Counted from the first letter of the stretch, positions 51,218-62,702 are shown. The stretch: DNA of 64,000 nucleotides from Neodiprion pinetum (GCF_021155775.2 NC_060232.1:1302001-1366000); one strand, 5' to 3'. The notes: generated from the letters alone by a model not told the origin. Numbers and translations are program-made.

Positions 51218-52690
51218 TATTGCGCTCGGCTTACGATTAGCTCGAGCCTCCGATCGGCCGATCTCCGATTGTCTTTTATCCCGTCCTCTCGTTATCGGCG
51301 TCGGCGTCCGCGGCGTCGGCTTCAGGAGGCGAGAGTCCGGCTTTGTCTCGACGTTTCGCCGAACTCAATGCCCGCCTCTGCTTCCTTATTTCCCCGTGAA
51401 TAGAGAATAGGCGACGGCAAGAGCACGATTATTAACCGACACCACTGCTCTCCGAGGAATAATAAACCGAAATAAACAAAACAAAACGAAACAAAACAGG
51501 ATCACCACACACTTTGTATTAACGGGCCAATTCTTGTACATGTATCGAATCAATATCCTTCCTCCTCTCGTTATCTTCCTCTTCTTCTTTTTCTTCTTCT
51601 TCTTTACACTTCACACCGTGACGACATTATTAGCGTAAAATCACATACGCGCATTTTTATGGTATGATTAACGGGAAGAAACGAAAGAATTTAAATTAAA
51701 AGTAACGAAAAACTTATTGGTCACAACTTTTCTCCTCCCACGTCCTTTCTGCATTTGTTCTTCTTTTCGTTCACAAAACTCGTTCGACGACGAATTTCCT
51801 TCTTACTTTTATTATTTATTCATTTTTCTGTCAAAAACAAAACTACGTTGTACAAGAGACGTCGACGAAGATGATGATGATGGTGAAACGATGACGATGA
51901 CACACAGGCACACGCGGGCACAGAATAATTAATTATTCACAGTGTTAAAACAGGTCGGTAGACAGACGATGCACGATGGGGGGGGGGTCATCAACAACAA
52001 CAACGACCACGACGTCGAGGAGAGATAGAGATATGGGAAGAATAAAGAACGAGGAAAGAAAAGAAAATAAAAACCGACCGTTAGAAATTCATTAAGAAAC
52101 TTGTCAACTTGATTGTTATTGTTGTTGTTGTTGTTGTTGTTGTTGTCGTTATTATTATTATTATTGTTATTGTTATTGTAACGATTATTATCAGTGCAAC
52201 TGCCGCGTTAAATCCAGTTTACTCAACGAGCGTGTACGCGCACTGCACACGTGTGCATGTATACATGCAATATACTATTACATATTATATACACAGGAGA
52301 CTTGTATACACACACGTCCAACTGTATATACATACATGTACATGTGATACGTGGGTGGGTGTATGTCGTTGCGTTTCGTATATGTATATATGGTATATAC
52401 GTGTGGATATATATATATATATATATACAAAATGTGGGTGGGTGAGCGTATGTATGTATGTATTTATGTACGTGTTTGCGTGTGTGTCGAGTGTGCGTGC
52501 GTGCGTGCGTGTCGTGTGTTTTTTTACACGCGAGCATGGAGCGCGCAGCGCCTAAAAACTGCACCACCGCGTGGCGGCCGCGTAGAGTGATCGAGGAGCA
52601 GCAGCAGCGGGTGATCGTGGTGTAGAATAATAACGGGGTTAATAAACACGCGGACGGCCATCATACCACCGCGGTATATGTAAACACCGA
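51218..52690 (-). other. pan 5' untranslated and upstream region
   Basis: This sequence lies directly upstream of the pan ATG. The first ~200 bases are moderately GC-rich. The rest holds a (TTC)n tract near 51585, a (TTG/ATT)n tract at 52119-52177, a (TA)n tract at 52408-52428 and GT-rich sequence near 52440-52515. Open frames here encode repeat-driven Tyr/Ile or Val runs and are not taken as genes. Part of it is probably 5' UTR or its intron. Confidence 0.5.
52119..52177. repeat. (TTG)n/(TTA)n compound microsatellite
   Basis: A run of about nine TTG units, then TTA and TTG mixtures, upstream of pan. Confidence 0.9.
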
Positions 52691-54110
52691 CGTGTTTAGA
52701 CGGCCCCAAGTAAGCTTGATGGCTGCTCGGTGCTAACTGCGAGGCTGCCGAGACGGCGGCGCGAACGGAGCTCGAGGTTCGGCGGGCGGCTCCGAGTCTC
52801 GGCCAATCGCGGCGAGCCTCTCGACGCCTCGGCTTCCCTTCCTCGACCTAACCAGTGATGGCAGTCAGCGGACCGACGACGGCCGAGCAACGCCGGAAAC
52901 GCACGAACGCTGCGCCCTCGCCTCGATCCTACGAAACGAAACCACGCACCGCCACGGATTCTTACGCTCGCTCTCGGATCTCTCTCGTCGCGCGACAATC
53001 CTGCGACACACGCCTACCTCCCGAGTGACCCTGGATCAGGCTGGATTACGGCTCTGCCAACGAATTTATCGACTCTCGATGGAACGACAGATTCGACATA
53101 GCTTTCGGCCCTTTATCCCTAGCTTGTTGTTCGTTTCTCTGAAAATCTTCTCACCCGTTATTGGGAGGTTTTTCAACCGTCGATATCGTCGTGCATCGAA
53201 CAATCGAAGTCCAGAAGTCCCGCTTCGGCGACGATCCGAATTCGAATCGTCGTGCGTACGTATCAACGGTGCAAAGCAACAAGGCCCGACGATCGAAGGT
53301 ACGGAAGCGGGATGTTTGACTTGGAATGTTCCGAGAAGAGGACTGTTTGGGGAAATTTGTTTCGAGCCTGTGTTATAGGTAGCCCGAGCCGGGGCCTCTG
53401 CACCCCTCCACGTCGAGATGAGATATGAGGCGGTGGGACCGACGCCCGGCTCCTCAGCCACGAAACTAATGACTGCGTGATAGGTGCCTCTGCCTATAGA
53501 TCGTGAACCGAGGAGAGAGAACCCGTCGGCCGTTTCGGCCGTTTCGGGCCCGCCCCCCTCCTCGAGCTCCGCGCCGCGACCGAAGTTTCGTATATACCTG
53601 TACGCAACACCCGACGTGCATACACACGAGAGACCCACCTACCTGTACGCGATTCTATAGCCGGCCGGCGATCCGAGGTGCATACAACGCACGGACTCCG
53701 GAGCTTATATACGCGCCTTTCGGAGTAAACGAGATCCTCCGAGGCCCCGAAGACCGGCTGTACTTTACGATGCAGTTTACCTCGTTTGCGCCGGCAGGCT
53801 CGGGCCTCGCGCGGGCCCCGTTCAATTAGCTTCCTTTTTTGTCTTTTGGGCCGCCTCCTCGTATCGAACCCTACCCGGAGGATCTCTCGCATCTCCGAAA
53901 GGCGCGAAAATAAGCCCGTGCTTTTCCGAGGAAGGGGGAGGAATTACGTATGCGCAGGTTGTCGATCCGCGAACCTCCTCTCTCCTCCTACTCCTCCTCC
54001 TCAGCCCCCTCGTGATCCACGCAGCCTTGGTCGACGATCGGAATTAAGAAACGGGATTACAGAAACGGGAGCCTCGCAGGGAACAATGCGAGACCACTGA
54101 GATTTCGGTG
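52690..54110 (-). promoter_or_regulatory. GC-rich, CpG-dense block, candidate pan promoter / 5' UTR exon
   Basis: Base composition changes sharply to GC-rich with many CpG dinucleotides, unlike the AT-rich flanks. It lies 1.5-2.9 kb upstream of the pan start codon in the transcribed direction. Good minus-strand donor-like sites occur here, for example CAG followed by GTAGGT near 53642-53634. Long open frames on both strands (such as 53066-53638 minus) are expected at high GC and show no recognised domain. Reading it as a promoter or non-coding first exon is inference from position and composition. Confidence 0.4.
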
Positions 54111-55936
54111 ATTCAGAGAACAACGGAGCCACCACCAGCCTTTGAGAAATCTTTGGCAATACGATCTTTTGACCCGGCCCGGCGTTCCTGGAAACCCTTC
54201 TTGACTGGGTCTCGACTTACCCACAGCTCCCACGTACATAATACATCCGTACCATGTACCCGAACCTTTCTACCCAACCCAACTCACTCTCGGAGCGATA
54301 GAAGCTATACACCGGCTAACCAAATATTAGTTTCCTACACTAATCATAGATTATCGTTTCTATTAGACATGTTGTACCTACAACGTTGCATCTTTTTTAC
54401 TTCACCTTGTAGAGGTAAGGAATTTGCAAGTCTGTTCTGCAGTGGGGTTATACATTATATACGCACAATAGTCCTGCACGGTCGAGTCGAAATGAAAACA
54501 AACATTGCGTGACAATAATGTATGAAGATTGTTAATTTATTCGTCCCGGGGTCAGTGCCGCAGGACAACTTGGAGTTCGTGTCCTGGCGGCTGCTCACCT
54601 GAGGTTTAAGGTGGAAGGTAGAAGGTGCGCTGCGACCGTCACGCGATTCTTTTCACCTGCACGTTGCAGCAGCGGCAAGAAAAACAGATTCCCTTTCCCT
54701 TTTCACATTTAACGATTTTCACAATAACGACCAACTCCACGTTTTGCAAAATCTACACGCAGGGCACGCGGTTTAATCGTCGTCTCTACCGACCCCAATT
54801 ATAAACGTTATACGTATACGTTATTTGGCTGATCGTTGGATCGTTGGCCGCAGATTAACAGTGCGAATATTATACATGCAATATGCGTGTACCTTTGTAC
54901 AAGTATATAATGTATGTATATAAATATATATACATATTGTATATCACCTGCGGGGGTCTTGGAAGATCGCGGGAGCTGAAGCTAAGTATATAAATAACGC
55001 TAATGAGTTGGTGTTAAAATTTCGGTCGTATCGACCCGCGTTCTCCGTAACGGTTGTGTGTTCGCGATAACACAATGCAATCGACTATCTAAGGAGAACA
55101 GGCATCACACTCGACGATGAGTATCCATTAGTAACTCGGTCGTTAATCCTCGAACGACATTGTGCCTCTGGTTATCGAAATTTATAGATATACCATATTT
55201 ATAGATACGCGATACATGCGCACTATGTGTATCTAATATTCATGTATATGGTACGTTTCATCATGTACTCCGCATCGACATAATTATGAAACGGCATAAT
55301 GTTGGGCATCGAAATTTTTCCCATTCTATAACGCGTTCAGTGAAAGTGCAGAATTATATGTACATTCAGCTGTGATCTGCACAATTTGAACTATGCAAAA
55401 TTCAGAATCGCGTTGCGCTTATGAAATGGAAAATCAATGAAACAATGAGAGAAGCTGTCAGATTGGAGAAATTTGCATAGAATGATGGCAGCACTTCGTA
55501 GGTAAACGTAATTCGGTACGATGGCTTCTGGTGAAACGTTTTTCCTACTCGCGCGTTGCAGCACATCCTGTAAAAGTTAAACGTTAACTTTATATCTCTT
55601 TATTTTCATATCTTTCAATCTTTACTCCCGATATCTTCGACGTCAAACGCAGCGTATAACGGCAGGTATAAAAATTTCGTAACGCATTTCTAAACGCGCA
55701 AGTATAATCGGTGGGCATCAGGTTTGCGTAAGTCTAACGTCATATCAATTACAACCCCGCGTAGATGATTCCATGTATATCCTTCCCGTGCACGATCGTA
55801 TGTAATTTCACGCCTTCGATGTACATAGACACAATAATAGACTCGCGGGTCATGGTCAGAGTTTGACAGTCATTCACTGACGCACTCTACACGCCGTATC
55901 GCGCGCAAGCCAGGAGACGAGGAGATAAGTCGTAGT

Positions 55937-56124
55937 ATGTATGTATGTACCTTCTTTGGGTTCCTCGCGGTGTTGGGTGACAACTATGCACACTCGAGTG
56001 TCAGTGAATTCAATCCGTTAATCCCCCGTCCCGTCGAATGCCGGGTTTTACCATTTATAGATCACGGCTTTCGGCCTTTCAAATTATTACCCAGGTATTC
56101 CTCTAATTGTAAGATCGCGGAGAG
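55937..56124 (+). CDS. possible exon of a trunk/PTTH/noggin-like secreted ligand
   Basis: A 62-codon open stretch runs from an ATG to a donor-like AGAG|GTAAAA. The start (MYVCTFFGFLAVLG) is weakly signal-peptide-like. Then come FNPLIPRPVECRVLPFIDHG and FRPFKLLPRYSSNCKIAER. A cysteine, a D-x-G about 8 residues on, a PRY motif and a further cysteine about 6 residues later is the layout of the first half of the noggin/trunk/PTTH cystine-knot domain. The following piece with the C-x-P-x-x-C/V-x-VL region was not found, so this may be a chance open frame, a broken gene or part of a real one. The frame is open upstream to 55841, so an earlier start is also possible. Confidence 0.25.
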
Positions 56125-56339
56125 GTAAAAATTCGTCGGATTTTCAATCTATAGATAAAATTAATGCAAACCAGACCTTGTATGTTTGTCGCTGGGAAAC
56201 CGGATCGACGGCTCGAGTTGAAAAGCTCCGCGAATTACCTGCGCGATGGAATTAACGCTCTCTTGAATTTTCGATTACGAGTTGGGGATTAGGACTGGTG
56301 TGTTTCCGATTAGTATTTTTCTGCTTTTTAGATTCTCAG

Positions 56340-56420
56340 ATTAGATATTCAGGCCGACATATTTTTGTAAATGTGTGTCGATGTACGGAGAAGTCAAGAT
56401 TGAAAAGCGATGCCTGGTAG
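56340..56420 (+). CDS. possible C-terminal exon of the same cystine-knot ligand
   Basis: After an acceptor-like TTTTTAGATTCTCAG, 26 codons read IRYSGRHIFVNVCRCTEKSR and end W-stop. A final V-x-V-C-x-C-T motif close to the stop is how trunk/PTTH and noggin proteins end. It lies 215 bases after the preceding candidate exon on the same strand. The motif is short and could be chance; the missing middle segment is the main objection. Confidence 0.15.
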   Translation: MRYSGRHIFVNVCRCTEKSRLKSDAW

Positions 56421-58463
56421 AAACGAGCACGCTGCTAATGCCGGCATCACTGTCATCGTTATAACATGCATGGGTACCTTACACGTTCGATAAAATTTCA
56501 TAACTTATGTATGCCGCTTGATGGCTGAACAATAATCAAATGATCATTATAAGAGAATTCCGATAACGACTATCGTTGTCACTTGTCGGACGTTTGTTAA
56601 AGATTAATACGTATAATTCACCTGTCGCGGAAACCTTGTATTGCGTCGAATATTATACAAGTGATTATGTACCGCCTAAAACTCCAGGTATCACTTTGAT
56701 CTTTGCATTCCAAAAAGGTCTCCAGACTGCACAGGTCTGCAAAAAAATATTTAGCGATGTTTTTGATAAATTTTATGTTTTCGAGTGTGCTGAATCCAAA
56801 AATGACTTTCATTTCCCTGCATCACGTACAGTATTTCTGCAAAATACAAGGTGTTTGCATAAAAACAAACGTAACAATAACGAAAAAGCCACTATCTTAT
56901 TACATGAACTAAACAATATTTCTTATAAAAATTAAAGGAACAATTTCTTTGTGAAGTGTATTCAACATTCCTTGTTCGTTCTTTTCGCCTATAAAACCTT
57001 TTCTTTTTCTCTCTAATACAGTTTCGAACGCGCTTCTGCTTTGCATTTTCTGTTTCCCTGTTTGTATTTATTTTCCAGTCTCACTCTAATGCATATTAAA
57101 TGAAAGTAAAGAATCACTATTGAACAGGATTTTTTGGAATCAAAAATAGGATACCGGGCTTCGAATTAAATCGGAGTTTTCACTCTAAATGAAACTACAA
57201 ACACGAGTTGAAGAAGAAACCCGACGTGATGGAACTTTGTGAGTATTTTACCCGGTTTCAGTGAATCAAAATCCATAAAAAAACAGTATAAAAAACCTGT
57301 ACAGTTTTTTTGTTGTAGATCTGTCCATCGTCCTTACGTTTAACGGCTGACCGAATCCTTGGAAGGCAACCAAGTCGCGTAATGAAAGATGAAGAACATG
57401 AAAAGAAAGGAAATATACATATATTCATAAAAAAAAAAAACCACAATTTATTTTACTTACAGGTAAGAAGACGCATGCGACATCATTGTGGAATCAGACA
57501 AAATTACTGGAAATGTGACATTGCTGTATATAATTGTACTCCAATAATTATAATTAATGTATAAATATGGAGTAGTATAGAATAAACGAAATAAAAATCA
57601 TAAGTTGCGAATACAACCGAGTGATAAAATATAGACCTATGATTATTTTCTCCTTAATCACCGACACGTTATAAATGATTATCATAAATTTCTCGTGACC
57701 GAACAATTGTCCGACTACTTTGCAGATTTCGGGGGTCTGGTTTACAAAGTACTTTAAAAATCGGAGGTGCCTGTTCGCTTGTGAAAATTACAATAGTATA
57801 TCATATGTATAACCCAATTGAAACAAATCACTTATTCTCGGATCATTTGTACCTGCGCATCACAAGTGATGACTGAGAAAACTGAACTGATTGTGAAGTT
57901 GCTGCATGGCCAGCGTGCGTAAATCGCAATATGCAGTACAAACACAAAAATGTATATTTGAATCAACGTATAGGAAATGATTTCCGGACAGCTGGTGCAG
58001 GGAGTACTTGTCGAAAAGAAAAAATAACTTGCTAAACCAGCAAGTTTTGGTATCAATATCGTCGTAGCAAAAAAATTCGGTTGCAGCAGCCAGGAATTTG
58101 CAAGTTTAGTTGACGGGTTTGCTACATTGGAACTTCGCTTGGCTATGCTTGTGAAACCTTTGCTGTTGCGTTGAAAATTTTGATTTCGACAGCTAATATC
58201 TTGCTGTGACTATATTATCATTAAAATTTGCTAGTCCAGTGAATTATTTCAATCGGATGAAATTCAGGTTTGAACACGGATAATTCACTTGCCTTATATC
58301 GGCATTCTTTCTGCCTACCTCTGACATCTGTAGGGCTACAAACAGACCGTATCTCGCGGGTAACCAAGTCTCTCGGCAACTGAACACGACTACACACGAG
58401 CCTGCCTTCATTACCGGCTGAGGTGAATTCTACGAGTTTTGCTATGCTTTTTATCAGTGCATA

Positions 58464-58469
58464 TTTATT
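58464..58469 (-). terminator. candidate poly(A) signal of the TRPA gene
   Basis: AATAAA on the minus strand about 670 bases after the TRPA stop codon. In AT-rich DNA this hexamer is common, so the assignment is weak. Confidence 0.2.
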
Positions 58470-59141
58470 CTCGCTACGTCTTTTGATCGAGTATACTTGC
58501 CTTGTTGAATGAGTATTACGTTTTTTTTCTTCAGATTTACGTGTTCCTGTTTTACCGATTAACTACACATTCAGATTTTAATTTTCCGCGCTTCAAATCA
58601 TCCGTCGCTGTGGAACTGGCTGAATTTTTAAATCTACGTTTTAAAGTTCTTAATAAAATATGTTTGTGACGTATTTTCAATATGGCCACCATTACACGCT
58701 TGAAATTTCATCTAGGCTGCAAGATAATTTCCATCACCTGTCATTGGTCAAGCGTTGGTTCACGGCAAACAAAATTGCAGCAAGAATAGTTCGGTCATAA
58801 ATTTTCCTATAACAAATGCCCGAGCACTGAGAATTCAGCTTGTAAAATTCCATCGTACCTACGTAACGCGCGTTGCCTATGGTTTTCAATCAGATTGCGC
58901 TTTTTCGCCGCCTACCCAGCTTACGTCTTATGGACTGCATTCTTTGCGTGCGCAGATTTTCACGAAAGAATTCCTTGACTCCATGCTGGCAGGAAGGTAC
59001 CGTTTCGTTGAAACAGTCTTCGTTTCTTTTGGAAGACGGGGAGTGACTTTCGCACCTGAAACACAAAACAATGAAGCTTACTTGAAACGTTCCCGTAGGC
59101 AATGTGTAGCCTGTGGCCGTAGAAAGTTTCGTTAAGCCGAA

Positions 59142-59396
59142 TTACTCTTTGTCAAGTTCCCGGTTCCTCATGGCGATGTCGAAAAGGGCGTCGATCAGCT
59201 CTTCGGAAATCCCAGTGTTCTTCTTTCCGTACTCCGTCAACACGCCGAGCGTTATTTGGGTCGGGATCATCTTCTTCGATTCGTACATCATCCTCAGGTA
59301 TCTGGGAACCAGCCGGCTTTTGAAAATCCGGTGGGACGTGACCCACTCCAAGTGAGCAACGAACTCGGCCTGCTTCAGCAACCGACGAATGTAGCC
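59142..59396 (-). CDS. TRPA channel exon 7 (cytosolic tail, stop)
   Basis: The acceptor ends CGACTAG and the stop TAA is at 59144-59142. It encodes GYIRRLLKQAEFVAHLEWVT and then RLVPRYLRMMYESKKMIPTQ, ending MRNRELDKE. The QAEFVAHLE motif matches the post-S6 segment of TRPA channels. The tail is short. Some 670 bases downstream an AATAAA lies on the minus strand (58469-58464), which could be the poly(A) signal. Confidence 0.92.
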   Translation of the reverse strand, partial: GYIRRLLKQAEFVAHLEWVTSHRIFKSRLVPRYLRMMYESKKMIPTQITLGVLTEYGKKNTGISEELIDALFDIAMRNRELDKE

Positions 59397-62300
59397 CTAG
59401 TCGCGCAGGAATTTCAAAATTTACATGCATTAGCTGAGTCATTTTCCGATCTCTCCCACAGATATAACTCATAGTCAAGGGCAATCCGGGTCGGGTTGCT
59501 GGTTGCACTACCTGCTTTCAGGTAGGTCCGTCGTTCTCGAATAACACCAGGACCATGCCAACGCTAGTAGAGTTTCAAAGGTCATTAAATTACCTCCTTC
59601 AAGATTCCCTGGATATCGCTGACCGCCAAACCGATCATTAGATTCATCAGCACAATACTGGCAAGCATGACAAACATGAGGAAAACGATCCTTCCGACAA
59701 ATTGGAGAACGACGTTTTTCTCCGTAATATCCATCGTTTTCACGAGGTCGTCGAAGTTGTACTCCCCGGTCATCATGACCATGGTCTTGATCACGGCCTT
59801 CCAGGAGTCGGTGAACTGTCCGCCGCCGCAGAACAGAAGCGAGAAGCTCAGAGCGAAACCAATGATAAGCCATACGAAGGCTATGAGCACCTTGAAGACG
59901 TTTTTCAGTACGGTCGAGAACATGAGCGTGTAGTACCCCAAGGTTGGAAATCTCCCGATGAGCAGCATTATCTGGATCCAGGCGATGAGTATGGCCACGC
60001 TGACGGACTGCAGGATCCACTGACGAAAGCTTTCGCTCTCAGCCTGGTTCGTTGCTTCCATCATGGTCGGACGGTACTCTCCGGCAATCGCCACTCCGAT
60101 CGAAATGGTCACACAGATGGCTGACAACCAGGTTTCGAACTGCCTCGTGTGGTGCCTGAAAAAGTGAACCTCAAATAATAACTCGGTCGATCGAATGAAC
60201 TCGGCAAAAATTAGCGAGGAGCCTGATAATCGCTAATAAAACTGTTCTCTCGGCGTTATCTTGATAATCTTGATAATGTGTATGGACGTCTAGATCTCGA
60301 AGGTCTCAATAAATAAAGTCAAATTTATCACGCCTGACTTTCGTTTAATTGATCTTAAATTCAATTACATTATGTCTCCAAAGGAACCGAATAAGAATGT
60401 GTCATTTTTCTCTCAACCTAGGTGAGCTTTTTAATTCTAAGAATGGTGGATCAAGGTGGATTTCGGTGTGAGAATAAACTTATCCCTCTCCATGTCATTG
60501 CTCGGGTGATGACTGGACTACCACATGGACTAACTGACGTTTAATTGAATTTACCGCCGCTATACACTTTTATGTATTTTCACCGTCTCGATGGCTGTTT
60601 GATCTTTTATATTGAAAGTTTCACCTCCCACGTGAGGTTTATTGTATTTAAACGTAAGTGATTCTCAATGTTTTTCTTCTTCCTTCCTTCTGGTGAAACA
60701 ATAGTCATGTAATTTCTATCAGTTACAGTAAATGACATATGATAGTTTTCCGAGGAGGACCCCCCTCAGAGTCAAAGCGTCGAAATTTGACCTTATTCAT
60801 TAAGACCTCGACACCGAAACGTCCATACTTAAGAATCACCTCGGCACTATGAGCAGCTGGAGTAGATTGTGGCCAAGAATAATACAGGCGCAGAGAATGA
60901 GGACTCTGCCTGCAGGTATCGCGATATCGAAAACTTTCTGAAGGAGGATCATCGCGTAGCACGACAAGGAGAGGACGAAGACCACGTGGATGATCACGAG
61001 GAGGAAGAAGAACGGACGAAGCCGGTGCCACTTAATTCCAAGGAAGGCTTCGATTAGCGGGTGTTGGAGGATCGTCATCTGCTCGATGCTCGGCACAGCT
61101 CCAATCAGGGCAGAAACCACGGCCATCTGAATTTCGTCTCGGGGTGCCAACGGCTTGAAGTCCAGGACGACTTGCTGAAAGGAGAATATCAGTCTTGTTG
61201 TAGATCAGCGCCGATGAAGAGGGACTAGGGTGGAGGTGTGCTTACGTTCACGTTTTTGTCCGTCCCCCGCACCAGCGAGTCTAGAATGTTCGTGATGAAG
61301 GTGATCGGCCGGGCGATGTTTTCGAATATGGCGTCGATAACCGTCACTCCCGTCTTTGTCTCCGAGGCCAAATTAGACCCGCTGTCTACCAGAACCCGAA
61401 TGGAAGCAAGGTGACCTTGGTAGGCTGCCGCATGAAGCGGTGTACGTCCAACCTGCGCGAAGCCATCTTAATGTGAGTCGGGATTCCACCTCGTGCCGGC
61501 AACTTGGAACTCAAAAACACACTAACCTCGTCCTGGACATCGACGAAAGAGGAGTCCATGTCAAACAGCAGGATCCGTAAGATGTCGTGGAACCCGGCGC
61601 TAGCCGCAATATGTAGCGGGGTGATTCCTGTTCCGATGCAACGAGCCGTCGGCCAGGCACCGCCCTCGAGAAGTCGCTTCGTAGCTTCCCGGCTACCCAG
61701 GGTCACGGCGTGGTGCAGCGCCGTCGTGCCTTGGTGGAGAGCAAGAGGTCAACCATTTGCGACTGAACCACAGACGATGGGAACTGGATCGACACTCACC
61801 TGTGTCCGGGTGGACGATGTTGACGGACGCCGAGGCGGACACGAGGATATCGACGATCCTCTCGAACCGCGACATGTCTTTTGGGTCATTCGAGTCCACA
61901 GTAACGGCGGCCAGATGCAAGGGCGTCACTCCTCGCTGGTCCCGGGCATCCGGGTTCGCCCCGGCTTTCAGGAGGAGGTTCACTATGTCGACGTGTCCAG
62001 CTTTCACCGCCTGGTGAAGCGCCGTTCTTCCCCAACATTCCGGCAGTGGCAGCTGAGGATTTGGATGGATTTGGATCAAGATTTAGATTATTCGGAAATA
62101 CCATGCGACCGGATACTTATACGTATATCAACAGGATACTTGTAAAATAAGAATGAATTTACAAAATTTGGTAATCCTACCGGAATAAAAAAATAAAAGC
62201 CTCAACCGGCTTTCCCTTTCGCAAATATCTGAACAATTAATTGTCTACGGACTCGACTCCTTGGACACACTGTGATTTTTGTACGTACACTATGTCCGAT

Positions 62301-62702
62301 ATCGCACTTTGGCCAGGAGTTTAAAGCGGTGGCACTGTAAGGTTCATCCTTGGGTAAGAATCTGACTTCGAATCGGTTTTCGACGGCAGCTCCTCGCTCC
62401 AAAAGCCACTTTACGACGTCGACGTGATTTTGCTGTGCGGCCAGGTGAAGCGCACACCTTCCTAACTTGTCGCTCGAGTCAAGGTCCGCATTCGAGATTT
62501 CAAGCCGCTGGAGGATGCTGAGGTATCCTTGCCAGGCTGCGAGGTGGACGAGGGTTACTCGGAGCGAACCGCAAGGCTCGACGAAACTTCGGTGGTCGTT
62601 TGTGTTGCTGGACTCGATGATTTGCACCGCTTGTTTCACGTCGCCGTTCTCGACGAGAGTCATGAGCTCGAGTTTCGTCGCCGGGGCCCGGCAGACCGTC
62701 AT
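59142..62702 (-). CDS. TRPA-family cation channel (ankyrin-repeat TRP channel), seven exons
   Basis: TRPA channels are plasma-membrane cation channels that sense heat, irritants or humidity in insects. Exons, in transcript order, are 62367-62702, 61800-62052, 61527-61729, 61246-61452, 60840-61174, 59594-60155 and 59142-59396. All junctions are GT-AG and in phase, giving 716 residues. About nine ankyrin repeats span residues 8-320, with typical TPLHLAA/TALHHAV/TPLHAAA cores. Six membrane segments follow (S1 about 387-411, S2 421-442, S3 about 453-468, S4-S5 about 490-553, S6 598-625), with a pore helix ending MMTGEYNFDDL (572-582). A short cytosolic tail ends in LDKE. It looks closer to the painless/pyrexia/waterwitch/hymenopteran TRPA group than to TRPA1, because it has few ankyrins. 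I cannot place it exactly, so no symbol is given. It is shorter than the 900-residue fly relatives, mostly at the termini. Confidence 0.93.
59594..60155 (-). CDS. TRPA channel exon 6 (S3 to S6, pore)
   Basis: The acceptor ends TTTTTCAG and the donor is GTAATT (phase 0). This 187-codon exon holds the rest of the ion-transport domain. S3 is around WLSAICVTISIGVAIA. S4/S5 spans VAILIAWIQIMLLIGRFP through FKVLIAFVWLIIGFALSFSL. The pore loop is FTDSWKAVIKTMVMMTGEYN. S6 is VFLMFVMLASIVLMNLMIGL, followed by AVSDIQGI. The GEYNFDDL selectivity-region motif and the NLMIGLAVSDIQ sequence after S6 are strong TRPA signatures. Confidence 0.95.
60840..61174 (-). CDS. TRPA channel exon 5 (pre-S1, S1, S2)
   Basis: The acceptor ends CCTTTCAG and the donor is GTGATT (phase 2). 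It encodes VLDFKPLAP, then HPLIEAFLGIKWHRLRPFFF, the S1 helix to about ILL, and the S2 helix starting GRVLILCACIILGHNLLQLL. The IEAFL-K-W--F--FF motif ahead of S1 is a familiar TRPA pre-S1 element. Confidence 0.93.
61246..61452 (-). CDS. TRPA channel exon 4 (ankyrin repeats 8-9 and linker)
   Basis: The acceptor ends GCGCAG and the donor is GTAAGC (phase 0). It is 69 codons long and contains VGRTPLHAAAYQGHLASIRV and a last, degenerate repeat, GVTVIDAIFENIARPITFIT. The linker NILDSLVRGTDKNVN leads towards the membrane domain. The VTVIDAIF pattern before the linker is typical of TRPA proteins. Confidence 0.93.
61527..61729 (-). CDS. TRPA channel exon 3 (ankyrin repeats 6-7)
   Basis: The acceptor ends CCACCAAG and the donor is GTTAGT (phase 0). 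It encodes TTALHHAVTLGSREATKRLL, then GTGITPLHIAASAGFHDILR, ending DSSFVDVQDE. The two repeats follow directly from exon 2 and run into the GRTPLH core of exon 4. Confidence 0.92.
61800..62052 (-). CDS. TRPA channel exon 2 (ankyrin repeats 4-5)
   Basis: The acceptor ends CCTCAG and the donor is GTGAGT (phase 1). It encodes WGRTALHQAVKAGHVDIVNL, then GVTPLHLAA with an insertion (VDSNDPKDMSRF), ending VNIVHPDTG with the glycine split. Two ankyrin repeats are clear. The insert between the helices of the fifth repeat is longer than the 33-residue norm, and such loops occur in insect TRPA proteins. Confidence 0.92.
62367..62702 (-). CDS. TRPA channel exon 1 (N-terminus, ankyrin repeats 1-3)
   Basis: This exon has 112 codons from the ATG at 62702-62700 (MTVCRAPATKLELM). 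It holds a degenerate first repeat, VTLVHLAAWQGYLSILQRL and CALHLAAQQNHVDVVKWLL. The frame stays open six codons upstream of the ATG to a TAG, and a usable acceptor (CCCCAG before 62721) lies there too. An extra upstream exon is therefore possible and the true start is uncertain. The donor is GTCAGA after GAA, a weak match to consensus. It was chosen because it ends in phase 0 and makes the ankyrin repeat continue cleanly into exon 2 (ENRFE then LPLPECWGRTALH). Confidence 0.85.

Larger units (their letters stand above)
54111..59141. other. intergenic region between pan and the TRPA gene
   Basis: Five kilobases of AT-rich DNA. The notable content is a GTATGT/TATA-rich patch near 54880-54945 and two plus-strand cysteine-containing fragments (55937-56124 and 56340-56420, listed separately). 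Plus-strand open frames at 56576-56935 and 58755-59135 show no family resemblance; the second overlaps the likely 3' UTR of the TRPA gene. Nothing else was recognised. Confidence 0.6.

Noticed and set aside
53066..53638. 190-codon minus-strand open frame upstream of pan
   Set aside because: Long frames appear on both strands of this GC-rich block and no family resemblance is seen; high GC removes stop codons.
58755..59135. 126-codon plus-strand frame next to the TRPA stop
   Set aside because: It lies antisense to the probable TRPA 3' UTR, has no recognised domain, and the opposite strand is open as well.
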